Below are positions 56,332 through 64,000 of a stretch of DNA of 64,000 nucleotides, piece by piece (the first letter of the stretch is position 1; each line of letters opens with the position of its first letter). The DNA comes from Ehretia macrophylla (lineage: Eukaryota; Streptophyta; Magnoliopsida; Boraginales; Ehretiaceae). Made by a program: the position numbers and the translations under genes. The DNA lies in NCBI GenBank assembly GCA_037974665.1, contig CM075764.1, forward strand, positions 90,328,825-90,392,824, given 5' to 3'. Under the pieces are notes generated by a model. That model ran no database searches, had not been told where the DNA came from, and worked only from the letters and a program-made list of their open reading frames with translations.

Positions 56332-56675
56332 TCCCCATGTTCATCCCCACTATTTGACAGAGAGAAAAACTGATGCACGCATGCACAAACACCAAGAACA
56401 CGCACTAATTTAACATACAAAATACTGCATGTTACAAACTTAAAAAATTCATAACAAATTCAATTTTTATCGAAAAATTATGAAATTTGCGGCATTAGAA
56501 TCTTTGAATCAAGTACTTTCTACCAGTATCATAATCATACATATTTGGGATGCTTCATAGAATCGCAATTATACAATAAATATGTAAAAAATTATAAAAA
56601 ACACAATAATTGACATATTTTCATGCGTGTAATCATGTATATTGCAGGGAACAAACAACATGACTCTGATTCCAA

Positions 56676-57040
56676 TGAAGAATTTTAATACTAAATTCAG
56701 TATCTTTATACACTTTTAAACCCATAAAAGAATACTAACATTTTATGTAGCATAATACGTTTGATCGTTGAACGTGCTTGTTCCACTACATGTGTTGTGA
56801 ATCAAAGTGCATAATACTGTCTTGTGCTCTGATAAATTCACAGCCTAAGTATCTAAGCAGATATGCCTTTGAGATAGAACTTTTTCTTCTATTTATATAT
56901 CTGATACTAATAGAACGTATGTTGTTCTATTAGTGTATTGGACTTAAATACCCAGTGTTAGAAAGTTACCCAACTTCCCACACTTGGGTTAAATGGATTG
57001 GATGTGCCCATATAGGCCAACCCAGGATCCAAATCCAACA
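56676..57040 (-). repeat. 5' LTR of the minus-strand Copia element
   Basis: It is 365 bp, with minus-strand ends TGTTGGATTTGG and AAAATTCTTCA. The primer site TGGAATCAGAG follows immediately on the minus strand. A TATA-like TATATAAATAG lies near 56894 (complement), giving a plausible promoter. Confidence 0.92.
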
Positions 57041-57045
57041 GGCTT

Positions 57046-57405
57046 GAACCCTCGTCCGACCTAATCCATCAAGGTCGGGGAATTACTTCACATTGGGCTC
57101 TTTATGCTATTGCGTATTTTATGCCCTGTGAGATGCTAATACACATGCATGAACTTTAACTCTGCCAAACGCATGTAAGACATTCTCAATTTTTGAAGTG
57201 CAAGACATATTAGCTAGCTTCTTAATTATATTGTAAATCAATTATATTGCTAAGATACGAGCTAGTACAGATCAAAATCAACCAGCAATTGCATATGGTA
57301 TTCTCAAGGCTTTGAGATTGTAGAAGTCTAATCTTCGGGTGCACCATCTAATTCGCTTGCAATGTGGCTACTTATTTACCAAGGAATGAAATGAAGAAAG
57401 TAACT
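57046..57405. other. Unassigned stretch
   Basis: Sequence right of the Copia element. No gene, repeat or terminus is seen. Confidence 0.5.
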
Positions 57406-57523
57406 AGCCATTTGGTCTTATGATTCTCGTTTTAAATGTAAGTGGCTGTCTCGAGTTCAAATCTCGTGTATAACATCCTAAGTAGTGTAAAATAGTTTAA
57501 ATCTCTCGTAATTTTTTTTTTTT
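57406..57523 (+). mobile_element. tRNA-Pro-derived SINE candidate
   Basis: The first ~70 bases follow a plant tRNA-Pro: CCATTTGGTCT, TATGATTCTCG, an anticodon-arm-like part, then the B-box-like GAGTTCAAATCTC. About five bases of the D-arm (AGTGG) are missing and the anticodon is gone, so it is not a working tRNA gene. It continues with a unique tail of about 45 bases and ends in a run of 12 T (57512-57523), as many plant SINEs do. No clear TSD was found. A decayed tRNA pseudogene is the alternative. Confidence 0.5.
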
Positions 57524-58749
57524 AAAAAGAACAAGCAATCTATGTTGTTCCTTTTAAAATGCATTATCTATTAAAATATCAAAACTGTTGACCCTTGAGA
57601 GAAAGAAATACATCTGATCTTTCTTAAAACGTTGGTCTTCTAGACAAACAATCTGTGATGTTCCTTTTGAAATGAACAACAAGAAATCCTACTTTGTTGT
57701 TCCTTAATCCTAGTAAAATAATGGCTTTTTAGAGTAAAATTCTTAATATTCAGACTGTTTGAAACAAATAAATTTCACAAAATTTATGAAATTCATTTGT
57801 AAATCCAATTTTTGGTGTTTGAAAGCACCCTTTTAAAAAATTAGAAGTTCAGGATTTGCAAATCCTATATTTCCTTATACTTTACCCAAATCCTTGCTCA
57901 AGAGATAGAATTTGTAAATCCATATTTTTCAAATTTGTTGCTCATCTTCTGAGGACACAATTTCTCCTAGGTTTAAGAGATAGACTTTGCCTAAAGTATA
58001 AAGATTTAAAAAAAAAATTATTGCCACTCTCCCTGTTTCTCTTTCAACAAAAAAAAAATAACGTCTCTCTTACCATTTTTCTTAAGATTATTTTTTCATA
58101 TTAAATGTGTGGTTGAATTTAAGGTCATTTTGACACATGGAATTTAAGTTTATTTTGTAATCTTTAATTGATGGTTGAAATTATAATTATTTTGTATTGT
58201 TTAACTTCATTGAAAAATTTTGTTTATTTTTTTTTGGATAATTTTATGATAACAACAATAATCAATAATAAGATGAAATGATAATCTATGACAATCCTAA
58301 TTTTAAAATAATAAAAAAAGGAAATTTAAGTAAAATATAAGTATTAATTCGAATTTCATATGTATTTTAAACATAATTTATATTCATAAATAGTAGAATT
58401 GACTTAATACTGTTTTACAATTCTAAACAAAAAAATCTTGTGTAAATATAAATCTTTGTGGAACACCTCAAGTACTTTCAAACACTATGTTAAAAATATT
58501 TACCGTCAACGATATTAAAGTACTTGTAATTTACCTTAATAAATAAATGGAGAATTACATATGTCAATTCGCGGGAAGCTTATTCCCTCGAGGAAGAAAA
58601 TTGAAGAAAGCTATGTGAGGATATTTCCCAATTCTACATATATAGATTAGAGAAATTAATGGATCTAATATTTGATCTGTTTCACTACTGTTCACACACT
58701 ATTTGCAGATAATGGGGTATTAAGAATTTATCTTCTATGTAGTAATAAA
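57524..58749. other. Unassigned AT-rich stretch
   Basis: There are many T and A runs and no believable coding frame. The phrase TTTGTAAATCC with ATTTTTGG/TTTTTCAAA recurs near 57797-57930, hinting at an old duplication. Nothing further can be supported. Confidence 0.45.
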
Positions 58750-59086
58750 GACATTTTCAATGGAGTTTTTAAATGTAAAACTTTCTTAATTTGAGTATTT
58801 TTAGAGACTCAATGGCTCAAAAACAACACTATTCATGATAAAAGTACGTAGGGTTCACCACTTTTGACTTAAAAGATACCAAAATAGAGACTCAGTATCC
58901 ATTTTCTTTTACAAATTTGTTGAAAAAAATGAAAATTGAATCTCTATTTTAGCATATTTGAAGTAAAAAGTGGTGGATCCCAATGTACTTTTGTAATGAA
59001 TAGTATATCTTTTAGAAACCGAAATTTCTAAAAATACCCAAATTAAAAATATATATATATTTTAAAGATTTCATTGAAGATAACAT
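58750..59086. mobile_element. Fold-back MITE (~340 bp)
   Basis: The left arm (58750-58905) and the right arm (58935-59086) are reverse complements with moderate divergence. For example, the left arm has TTCAATGGAG, GAGTATTTTTAGA, AACACTATTCATGATAAAAGTAC and ACCACTTTTGACTT, and each has its counterpart on the right in reverse order. Nearly the whole element is arm, so a transcript would form a long hairpin. The exact termini and TSD are unclear, and the superfamily is not assigned. Confidence 0.75.
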
Positions 59087-59104
59087 TACACCGCAAAATA
59101 AACT

Positions 59105-59390
59105 TCACACCCCTTTTGGGTTTTTCCATTTCTCTTTGCAGGTTTTTAAAAGAGACCAATAGTTTCTCATTTTTATCGCCTCCTTTTATGCTTTTGCTTT
59201 TTTTTTTTTTTTTTTTTGGTCAAGCTATGCTATTGCTTGACCGTTGTTTACCTTTTGGTTTTTTCCATTTCTTTCTGCGGATCAGTTTCCTCATTTTACA
59301 GCCTAGAGGTAATCGCCTCCTTTTACGCTTACGCTTTTTCTTTCATGGTAAAGTTATGATTTCGCTTGAACGTAGTTTATGTTTGCATAT
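59105..59390 (+). repeat. Imperfect ~140-bp tandem duplication
   Basis: Copies of about 59110-59251 and 59252-59390 share TTTTGG-TTTTTCCATTTCT, GCCTCCTTTTA-GCTT and GCTT(G/GA)ACCGT or GAACGT blocks. A 22-base T run sits in the first. The open frame across it is a product of the T-rich sequence. Confidence 0.7.
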
Positions 59391-59980
59391 ATAGATAGGT
59401 ATATGTATGTATTTATATGTCAGTGCTTAAGTGTTAAATTCTTCGGGAAATCAGAAATACCGTAATGAAATGAATATAAGAGTTTGTCGTTAAGTATTTG
59501 ATCAAATAGGATCGTCCAGTTCCTATAGAATTTATCATTAAAATACCCTTAGAGAGGGATAAGGGTTCGGTTATTCCTAATTGTCTCTATCTATTGGTGG
59601 AGAGGTATATAAAGAAAGGAATCAGTGGATTGAGGAATGAAAGCTCGAAGACAAAAGGAACCGAGTTTCGCCAAAGAATTACTGCAGCTTTCCCACTCCC
59701 TTTGATAATAATTTTGTGGAAGAAGTACTTCACGGTCTGATGTTATTCTATCTTTTTTATCTATATATTTTGAATTCATGGGAGGCCTAAGTCATTTATA
59801 TCCCTTAGGATGTTATTCTTTTTTTTTTTGTTTGTGTTGACTTCCTAAAATTGCATTTGATTTAAAATTGATAAGTGATTTGAGTTGATATTCTTTAACG
59901 TGATATATCTATCGGCACGAAAAAATTTATACACTGCTAAAAATTTGCTGCTATCTTTATTGTAATCTATTAATTCGTTA
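59391..59980 (+). other. Unassigned stretch with a TATA-like site
   Basis: GGTATATAAAG at 59606-59616 has the form of a TATA box and is followed by AAGGAATCAGTGGATTGAGG, which could be a transcript leader. No ORF follows. It may be a promoter remnant of a lost gene or of an LTR. Confidence 0.3.
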
Positions 59981-61102
59981 GGTTATTCTTACCAAAGTCT
60001 CTAAATTATGAGTCTCTATTTTACAATTTAGAGACTTTTAACAAAATCGATATCCTACCGAAAATTATAGTTACTTTTTGGGTCTTTAAAAATTTTTCAA
60101 TCACATTGGTTTTTGGGTCTCTATTTTAGAGACTATTAATTTTTCAACATAATCTAATTTTGTACTACTTTTTCGTGTATGTTGGTACTTGATTTTTTTA
60201 TATACTTATAAATTCATAATTTTTTTTACGAATATTTCAACCTAAAAATTAATTAATTATGACAACGATTATATTTTGCCAAATATTATGTCGTTAACTA
60301 CACTTGATTACAACAACGCTATTTTTCAAAAAACCCGAATAACGGCCATTGGAAATAAAAAACAACAATTAAATAACATAAAATCATTTTTTTAAACCAA
60401 AAAAGGAATAAAAAAAGCAACAAAAACAATCTCCCACAAACCCTACCCCACCCTCCCCATTTTCATTTCCCCCCCTTCCCCCCCCCCCCCCCCCCCCCCT
60501 TCCCTCCCTCCCTTTCTTCAATCACACCATCGCCACCATCACTACCCCCTCCCCTCCCCTCCCCTCCCCTCCCCATGGCATCACCACCCCCACCCCTCCC
60601 CAAGGCATCACCACCCTCACGTCATCACTACCCTCGTCGGCATCACAACCCCCATGGCATCACCACCCCCACATGACCCACGCACCCCCCATGGTACCCA
60701 TGAAAACATACATTTTTTTCTGTTTTGGAAATGTGATTTTTCTGGTTTTTTTTTTGCTTTGAACTTGAAATCAGAATCAGTATATATGTATATATACATA
60801 TACACGAAACGTTGAAAGTGAACGTTGCTATAAAATTTGTGGCTGAACAATTTTCTGTTTTTTTTTTTGAACAGATCTGTCATCTGACAGACATGTTGGA
60901 GACTCTGCTACAGTGAGTCTCCAAATTTGCTTTTTTTTTTTTTTTTTTTGCAGACTTGTCCATTTTTATTATTCCAGTCTTAAATAAAAATAAAAAAATT
61001 GATTCTTGGGTCTTCAAACTATCTGCTATGGTTGAATTATCATATATTAAAGTCTCTAAAAAATAAAATAATTACACTTTAGAGACTTTGGTAAGAATGG
61101 TC
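59981..61102. mobile_element. Harbinger-like (Tourist-type) TIR element, 1.12 kb
   Basis: Inverted termini of 25 bases, with 22 matching, share ATTCTTACCAAAGTCTCTAA at the left (from 59981) and its complement at the right (to 61102). The flanks are TTA on both sides (59978-59980 and 61103-61105), the target duplication of PIF/Harbinger elements. The interior repeats TCTCTATTTTAGAGACT-like hairpins, holds a C-rich tract (60462-60600), and has no transposase, so it is non-autonomous. Confidence 0.72.
60462..60600. repeat. C-rich low-complexity tract
   Basis: A run of about 20 C (60480-60499), CCCTCCCT repeats, then (CCCCT)n pentamers at about 60545-60575, all inside the Harbinger-like element. 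The flanking CATCACCACC phrases (60590-60680) form another short repeat. Its G-rich complement could form quadruplexes. Confidence 0.85.
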
Positions 61103-61146
61103 TTAATGCTATCACATCTTCTCCATAACACGTATATATAAAATCT

Positions 61147-62128
61147 AGAGTAAAATGCACCATACCCCCCTGTGTTTTCACAAAGTTGCATCATAAACCA
61201 TGTGTTTTAAAAAATTGCGTTATAAATCATGTGTTATGGAAAACGTTGCATACACGCCCCAAACTCAAATTCTGCTTAACTCTGTTAGTTAGCCTTGTAA
61301 AAAGATAAAATTATCCTCGTTTAAAGATAAATCCGTTAAAGGGGTATTTGTAACTTTTTTGATATTAGAAGGGGGTATTTATTATTATTTTTTATTAGAG
61401 GGAGGTATTTATAACATTTTTCATTTTGCAATATCAGAACCATATACTAATCTACCTTCTAAGGAGATATACAACCTTAAACTAATAAATATCATTTAAT
61501 TAAAAAAATAAAAAAAACGTAAAGCTTATATAACAGAACATTGATGTCCACTATAAAAAATGTAAATCTTATGCTTGAAGTTCAAAGTTATATTGCAACT
61601 AGTAATAATTGTACATTCACTTGGAATCACGTTCTTCTACAAGTAGATTAAAATCTTTAAATCAGTGCAAAATCAACTTCAAATCGAAGGAAAATCACTT
61701 TGAAATAGTTTTTCTCTCTAGGATTGTCAATTTTTTTTATTTTTTTTATCTTTGAAGGGGCAATTTACATCTTTATAAAAAAAACATAGGGGCAATTAGA
61801 AATCTTATAAAAAACACAAGGGGTAATTTACAACCTTATCGAAAACACAAGGAGTCATTTACAACCTTATCGAAAACACAAGGGGCAATTAGCAACTGAT
61901 GTTAAAAAGGGTATTTTCGTCCTTTTGCATGTGTTTTAAAGCTTGATAAATGTCATACTTGCATTTCAAGCGTGTGTATTACACTTACGTTAAAATTGAC
62001 AGAAAAATAGACGGCGGGGGGTTATATACAACGTTTTCCATAACACAGGATTTATAACGCAATTTTTTAAAACACAGAATTTATGATACAACTTTATAAA
62101 AATACAAGAGGATATGATCCATTTTACT
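61147..62128. mobile_element. MULE-like TIR element with 9-bp TSD
   Basis: Long inverted termini of roughly 110 bp: the left has AGTAAAATGCACCATA, TTGCGTTATAAATCATGTGTTATGG (in part) and GGAAAACGTTGCATA, and the right has the complements with about 85-90% match by eye. The 9-bp direct repeat ATAAAATCT flanks it (61138-61146 and 62129-62137), the duplication size made by Mutator-like elements. The left terminus has two extra bases (AG). The interior contains four ~32-bp repeats (61756-61893) and no transposase. Confidence 0.75.
61756..61893. repeat. Four ~32-bp tandem units in the MULE-like element
   Basis: Units begin AGGGGCAATTTACA, AGGGGCAATTAGAA, GGGGTAATTTACAACC and GGAGTCATTTACAACC, each ending AAAACACAA or a near match. 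They make up much of the interior. Confidence 0.8.
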
Positions 62129-62228
62129 ATAAAATCTATTATTGCCAAATACACTGATCCTATAAACTTTTCTTTCTTCTCATTTTCAATGCCAAAGTTC
62201 AGATAAAAGAACAAATCCCAACAACAAA
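62129..62228 (+). promoter_or_regulatory. Short 5' flank and leader of the F-box gene
   Basis: Only 100 bp separate the MULE-like element from the F-box ATG. A weak TATA-like CCTATAAAC lies at 62159-62167. An upstream ATG at 62189 opens a 5-codon uORF (MPKFR, stop 62204-62206) 22 bases before the main ATG, which could dampen translation. The main ATG has an A-rich context (ACAACAAAATG), favourable in plants. If the TATA-like site is not used, the promoter must lie in the transposon. Confidence 0.4.
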
Positions 62229-63362
62229 ATGATAAGCGGCAATCTACCAATGGATACGATGATGGAAATCTTGACAAGACTGCCTGTCAAATCTCTCATG
62301 CGATTCAAATGTGTCTGCAAATCTTGGTGTGAACTTGTGGAAGACTCTGATTTTGTAGAAAAGCATTTCGAGATGAGAGCTTTACTTACCCAAAGTAACT
62401 CTATCTTTGTAATACGTTATCTCCAACCCGAAGATGAGGAATATGTTATGTTTTCTTTGCTTTATGATGAGCCGCCAAAGGGGATTCAATGTTTAGATCT
62501 TGACGGACCATTTGAGAGTAACTTAAGGGAAATATATGGAGTCAGAGGCGTATTTTGTGTTTCGTATTTAGATGAAAATGAAATTCGTCACGCATATCTT
62601 TGGAATCCTGCTACTAGAGAATACAAGTCCCTTCCCACTACGGATGATCCTGAAGCACCACCAAATGCATGTGTGTCGTCGCATTGTCATCTTGCATTGG
62701 GTTTTGATCACAAAACAAGTGACTACAAAGTGGTAAGAATTTGGACTTTTCCCCACTTTCCAAAGGACGATGTTCCCAAATATTATTCACACAAGGTAGA
62801 GGTATGCAGTCTAAGGGCTAGTAAATCTTGGAGGCATATTGATGCAGTTCCACCAAATATTTTATTATCAGAATCTGAATGCCATATATATCTAAAAGGG
62901 AAGTACTATTGGGAATCCATAATTGACTCTTCGCTCTGGAGCTTGATTTCATTTGATTTTGGCACTGAGGAATTCCAAATGTTACAATTACCTAATGATC
63001 CTTTTGGAAAGGGTCCGGCTAGAATTCTGGTATTGAACAATACCTTTGCTCTCGTAAGATTTTCTAGTCCCACAAATAATAAACGTGTGGAGATTTGGTT
63101 GATGAATGAAGATGGTGACAACGTGTCTTGGGCTATGTATATGACATTGGACACTGAATGGAAGGAGGAATGGACGGGTTTGGAGGCACTAGCATTTTTT
63201 AAGAATGATCATTTGCTTGTACAAACTGACGAGGGATTTTTATCTTTTAGTCTTAGTAGCAGCCAAGACAGTAAAGATCTTGACATCAAGGTGGATGCCC
63301 TAGAAGCACCGATCCTTTATAACGAGTGTCCAGTATTATTTGAGCAAAAAAATAGAGCGTAA
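62229..63362 (+). CDS. F-box protein with C-terminal F-box-associated domain
   Basis: A 377-residue protein in a single intact exon. The F-box is at residues about 4-46 (LPMDTMMEILTRLPVKSLMR, then FKCVCKSWCELV); in the family this helix bundle binds SKP1 in an SCF E3 ubiquitin ligase. The rest is an F-box-associated (FBA) beta-rich domain, with AYLWNPATREYKSLP, HLALGFDHKTSDYKVVRI, VEVCSLRASKSWR, GKYYWES, SFDFGTEEFQMLQLP and VEIWLMNEDG. These are the standard repeats of this plant family and would choose the substrate to be ubiquitinated. Length is normal for the family. The class is large and includes S-locus F-box-like proteins; the substrate cannot be told from sequence. It is the only intact host gene in the window. 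Confidence 0.95.
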   Translation: MISGNLPMDTMMEILTRLPVKSLMRFKCVCKSWCELVEDSDFVEKHFEMRALLTQSNSIFVIRYLQPEDEEYVMFSLLYDEPPKGIQCLDLDGPFESNLREIYGVRGVFCVSYLDENEIRHAYLWNPATREYKSLPTTDDPEAPPNACVSSHCHLALGFDHKTSDYKVVRIWTFPHFPKDDVPKYYSHKVEVCSLRASKSWRHIDAVPPNILLSESECHIYLKGKYYWESIIDSSLWSLISFDFGTEEFQMLQLPNDPFGKGPARILVLNNTFALVRFSSPTNNKRVEIWLMNEDGDNVSWAMYMTLDTEWKEEWTGLEALAFFKNDHLLVQTDEGFLSFSLSSSQDSKDLDIKVDALEAPILYNECPVLFEQKNRA

Positions 63363-63657
63363 CTACAACATTGAAAATTCTTCAGTCACTCCGAGTTGAT
63401 TATTTGCTATAGACATATGAGGTGAGCCCCCACAAGATGTGGTACCCACTTATATATGAGTGGACTGATAGTTAATCTGAGCCGACCAAAGAACTTATCC
63501 AACATCAATAGCTTGACCCTAGGTGCAGATAATTGTTTCACGAAATCCAAAATGTTGTACACGTAGGCTTATATATCGTCTAATTTAATCGATACCTTCT
63601 CTATAGTATTGAACTAGCCCGTGTTATTAGCTTCTACCATCTATTTATTATAACTTG

Positions 63658-64000
63658 GGTTAATACCACTTTTGGTCCCTTATCTTTGACCCTATTGACA
63701 CTTTGGTCTCTTATATTCAAAATGAGACATTTCAGTCATTTATCTTTTATAGTTCGGACACCGTTAGTTCTTGTTGCTGATTTCATTAAAAAAAAGAAAA
63801 AAAAAGTTTGTGGTTAACCAAAATACCCCTACAATTTGGTGGTGGTAGCAGTGGTGGTGGTAGGGGTATTTTGGTCAATTATGTATTTTTTATGTCTTTT
63901 TCTAAACGAAATCAGCGATAAGGACTAATGGTGTCTCAACTTTAAAAGATAAGGGACTGAAATGTCTCATTTTAAAAATAAGGGACCAAAATATCAATAA
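63658..64000. mobile_element. Fold-back element cut by the window end
   Basis: The left arm begins GGGTTAATACCACTTTTGGTCCC (in part) and has AATGAGACATTTCAGTC, TATCTTTTATAGTT, ACACCGTTAGTTCTT and GCTGATTTC. The right arm (63900-64000) has the complements in reverse order (GAAATCAGCGATAAGG, AAAAGATAAGGGACTGAAATG, AATAAGGGACCAAAA). A GGTGGTGG repeat lies near the centre. The right end is outside the window, so neither TSD nor superfamily is assigned. The 295 bases between the F-box stop and this element hold nothing recognisable. Confidence 0.75.

Larger units (their letters stand above)
42307..57040 (-). mobile_element. Ty1/copia element (Tork/Tnt1-like), minus strand
   Basis: It has LTRs at 56676-57040 (5') and 42307-42664 (3'), and the TSD GGCTT is exact (42302-42306 and 57041-57045). 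The primer site next to the 5' LTR reads TGGAATCAGAGTCATG on the minus strand, a variant of the tRNA-Met site. A purine tract (GCGAGTGGGAGA) adjoins the 3' LTR. Without the CACTA insertion (42691-49253) it is about 8.2 kb, long for this group. It has a 2.1-kb leader with an extra gag-like ORF and a G-box cluster, plus a ~1.2-kb 3' non-coding part. By eye the LTRs differ at roughly 25 of about 350 positions, mostly transitions. The Tork/Tnt1-like label follows from RNase H and gag wording. Confidence 0.92.

Noticed and set aside
57406-57476. Functional tRNA-Pro gene
   Set aside because: The D-arm lacks about five bases, the anticodon loop is changed and the acceptor stem does not pair, so it can only be a pseudogene or SINE head.
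59074-59394. 106-aa hydrophobic frame
   Set aside because: It arises from a T-rich tandem duplication containing a 22-base T run; poly-Phe and Leu content is a by-product.
60617-60883. 88-aa minus-strand frame with Gly/Val-rich end
   Set aside because: Its C-terminus is the CATCACCACC repeat and its N-terminus is low-complexity A/T sequence inside the Harbinger-like element.

Overview
This window is nuclear DNA from a flowering plant, most likely a eudicot. It is AT-rich and packed with plant LTR retrotransposons of the Ty1/copia and Ty3/gypsy classes. It also holds a plant LINE, a CACTA transposon, a TRIM, MULE-like and Harbinger-like inverted-repeat elements, a tRNA-derived SINE candidate, and one intact plant F-box gene. 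No bacterial, organellar or CRISPR signal was seen. The F-box gene at 62229-63362 is the only convincing intact host gene. Almost everything else is transposable-element sequence, much of it nested, and most boundaries can be fixed from target-site duplications (TSDs).

Layout. 1-2151: 3' end and candidate LTR of a decayed Copia element. 3394-3960: complete 567-bp TRIM (TSD CTTGT). 4732-7051: solo LTR (TSD GTATT). 9117-10084: 5' fragment of a related LTR. 10085-17839: LINE with broken ORF1 and ORF2, its ORF1 zinc knuckle split by a solo LTR at 11127-13713 (TSD CTTAG). 17840-19299: unassigned. 19300-30222: Tat-lineage Ty3/gypsy element carrying an additional gene on the opposite strand. 30794-40331: large non-autonomous gypsy-type element (TSD ATATA) whose 5' LTR holds an inverted solo LTR at 33636-36917 (TSD TGTGT). 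40890-41624: hAT-like and Copia fragments. 42307-57040: minus-strand Copia element (TSD GGCTT) that contains a 6.6-kb non-autonomous CACTA element at 42691-49253 (TSD AGA). 57406-57523: SINE candidate. 58750-59086, 59981-61102 and 61147-62128: three inverted-repeat DNA elements. 62229-63362: F-box gene. 63658-64000: one more fold-back element, cut by the window end.

The observation I rate highest is the minus-strand transcription unit inside the Tat element (28485 down to 25964). It has an ATG next to an (AT)n tract, a domain resembling the 'putative gypsy type transposon' family (PF04195), two short introns with GT-AG borders, a lysine/arginine-rich nuclear-signal-like stretch, a long coiled coil, an acidic Ser/Asp/Glu tail and an AATAAA about 50 bases after the stop. 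It converges on pol. It is a decayed copy, but its layout is that of a real gene. The second is a TGAG...CTCA dyad found at a similar place in four related LTRs: the arms are perfectly complementary in each, although the inner arm sequence differs, which looks like compensatory change.

The autonomous elements are all disabled. The Tat pol keeps one reading frame for over 3 kb and is broken mainly by stop codons, several of which look like C-to-T or G-to-A changes. Both the Tat and the Copia integrases have Lys where the catalytic Glu is expected. All calls rest on reading the sequence by eye; no database search was run.
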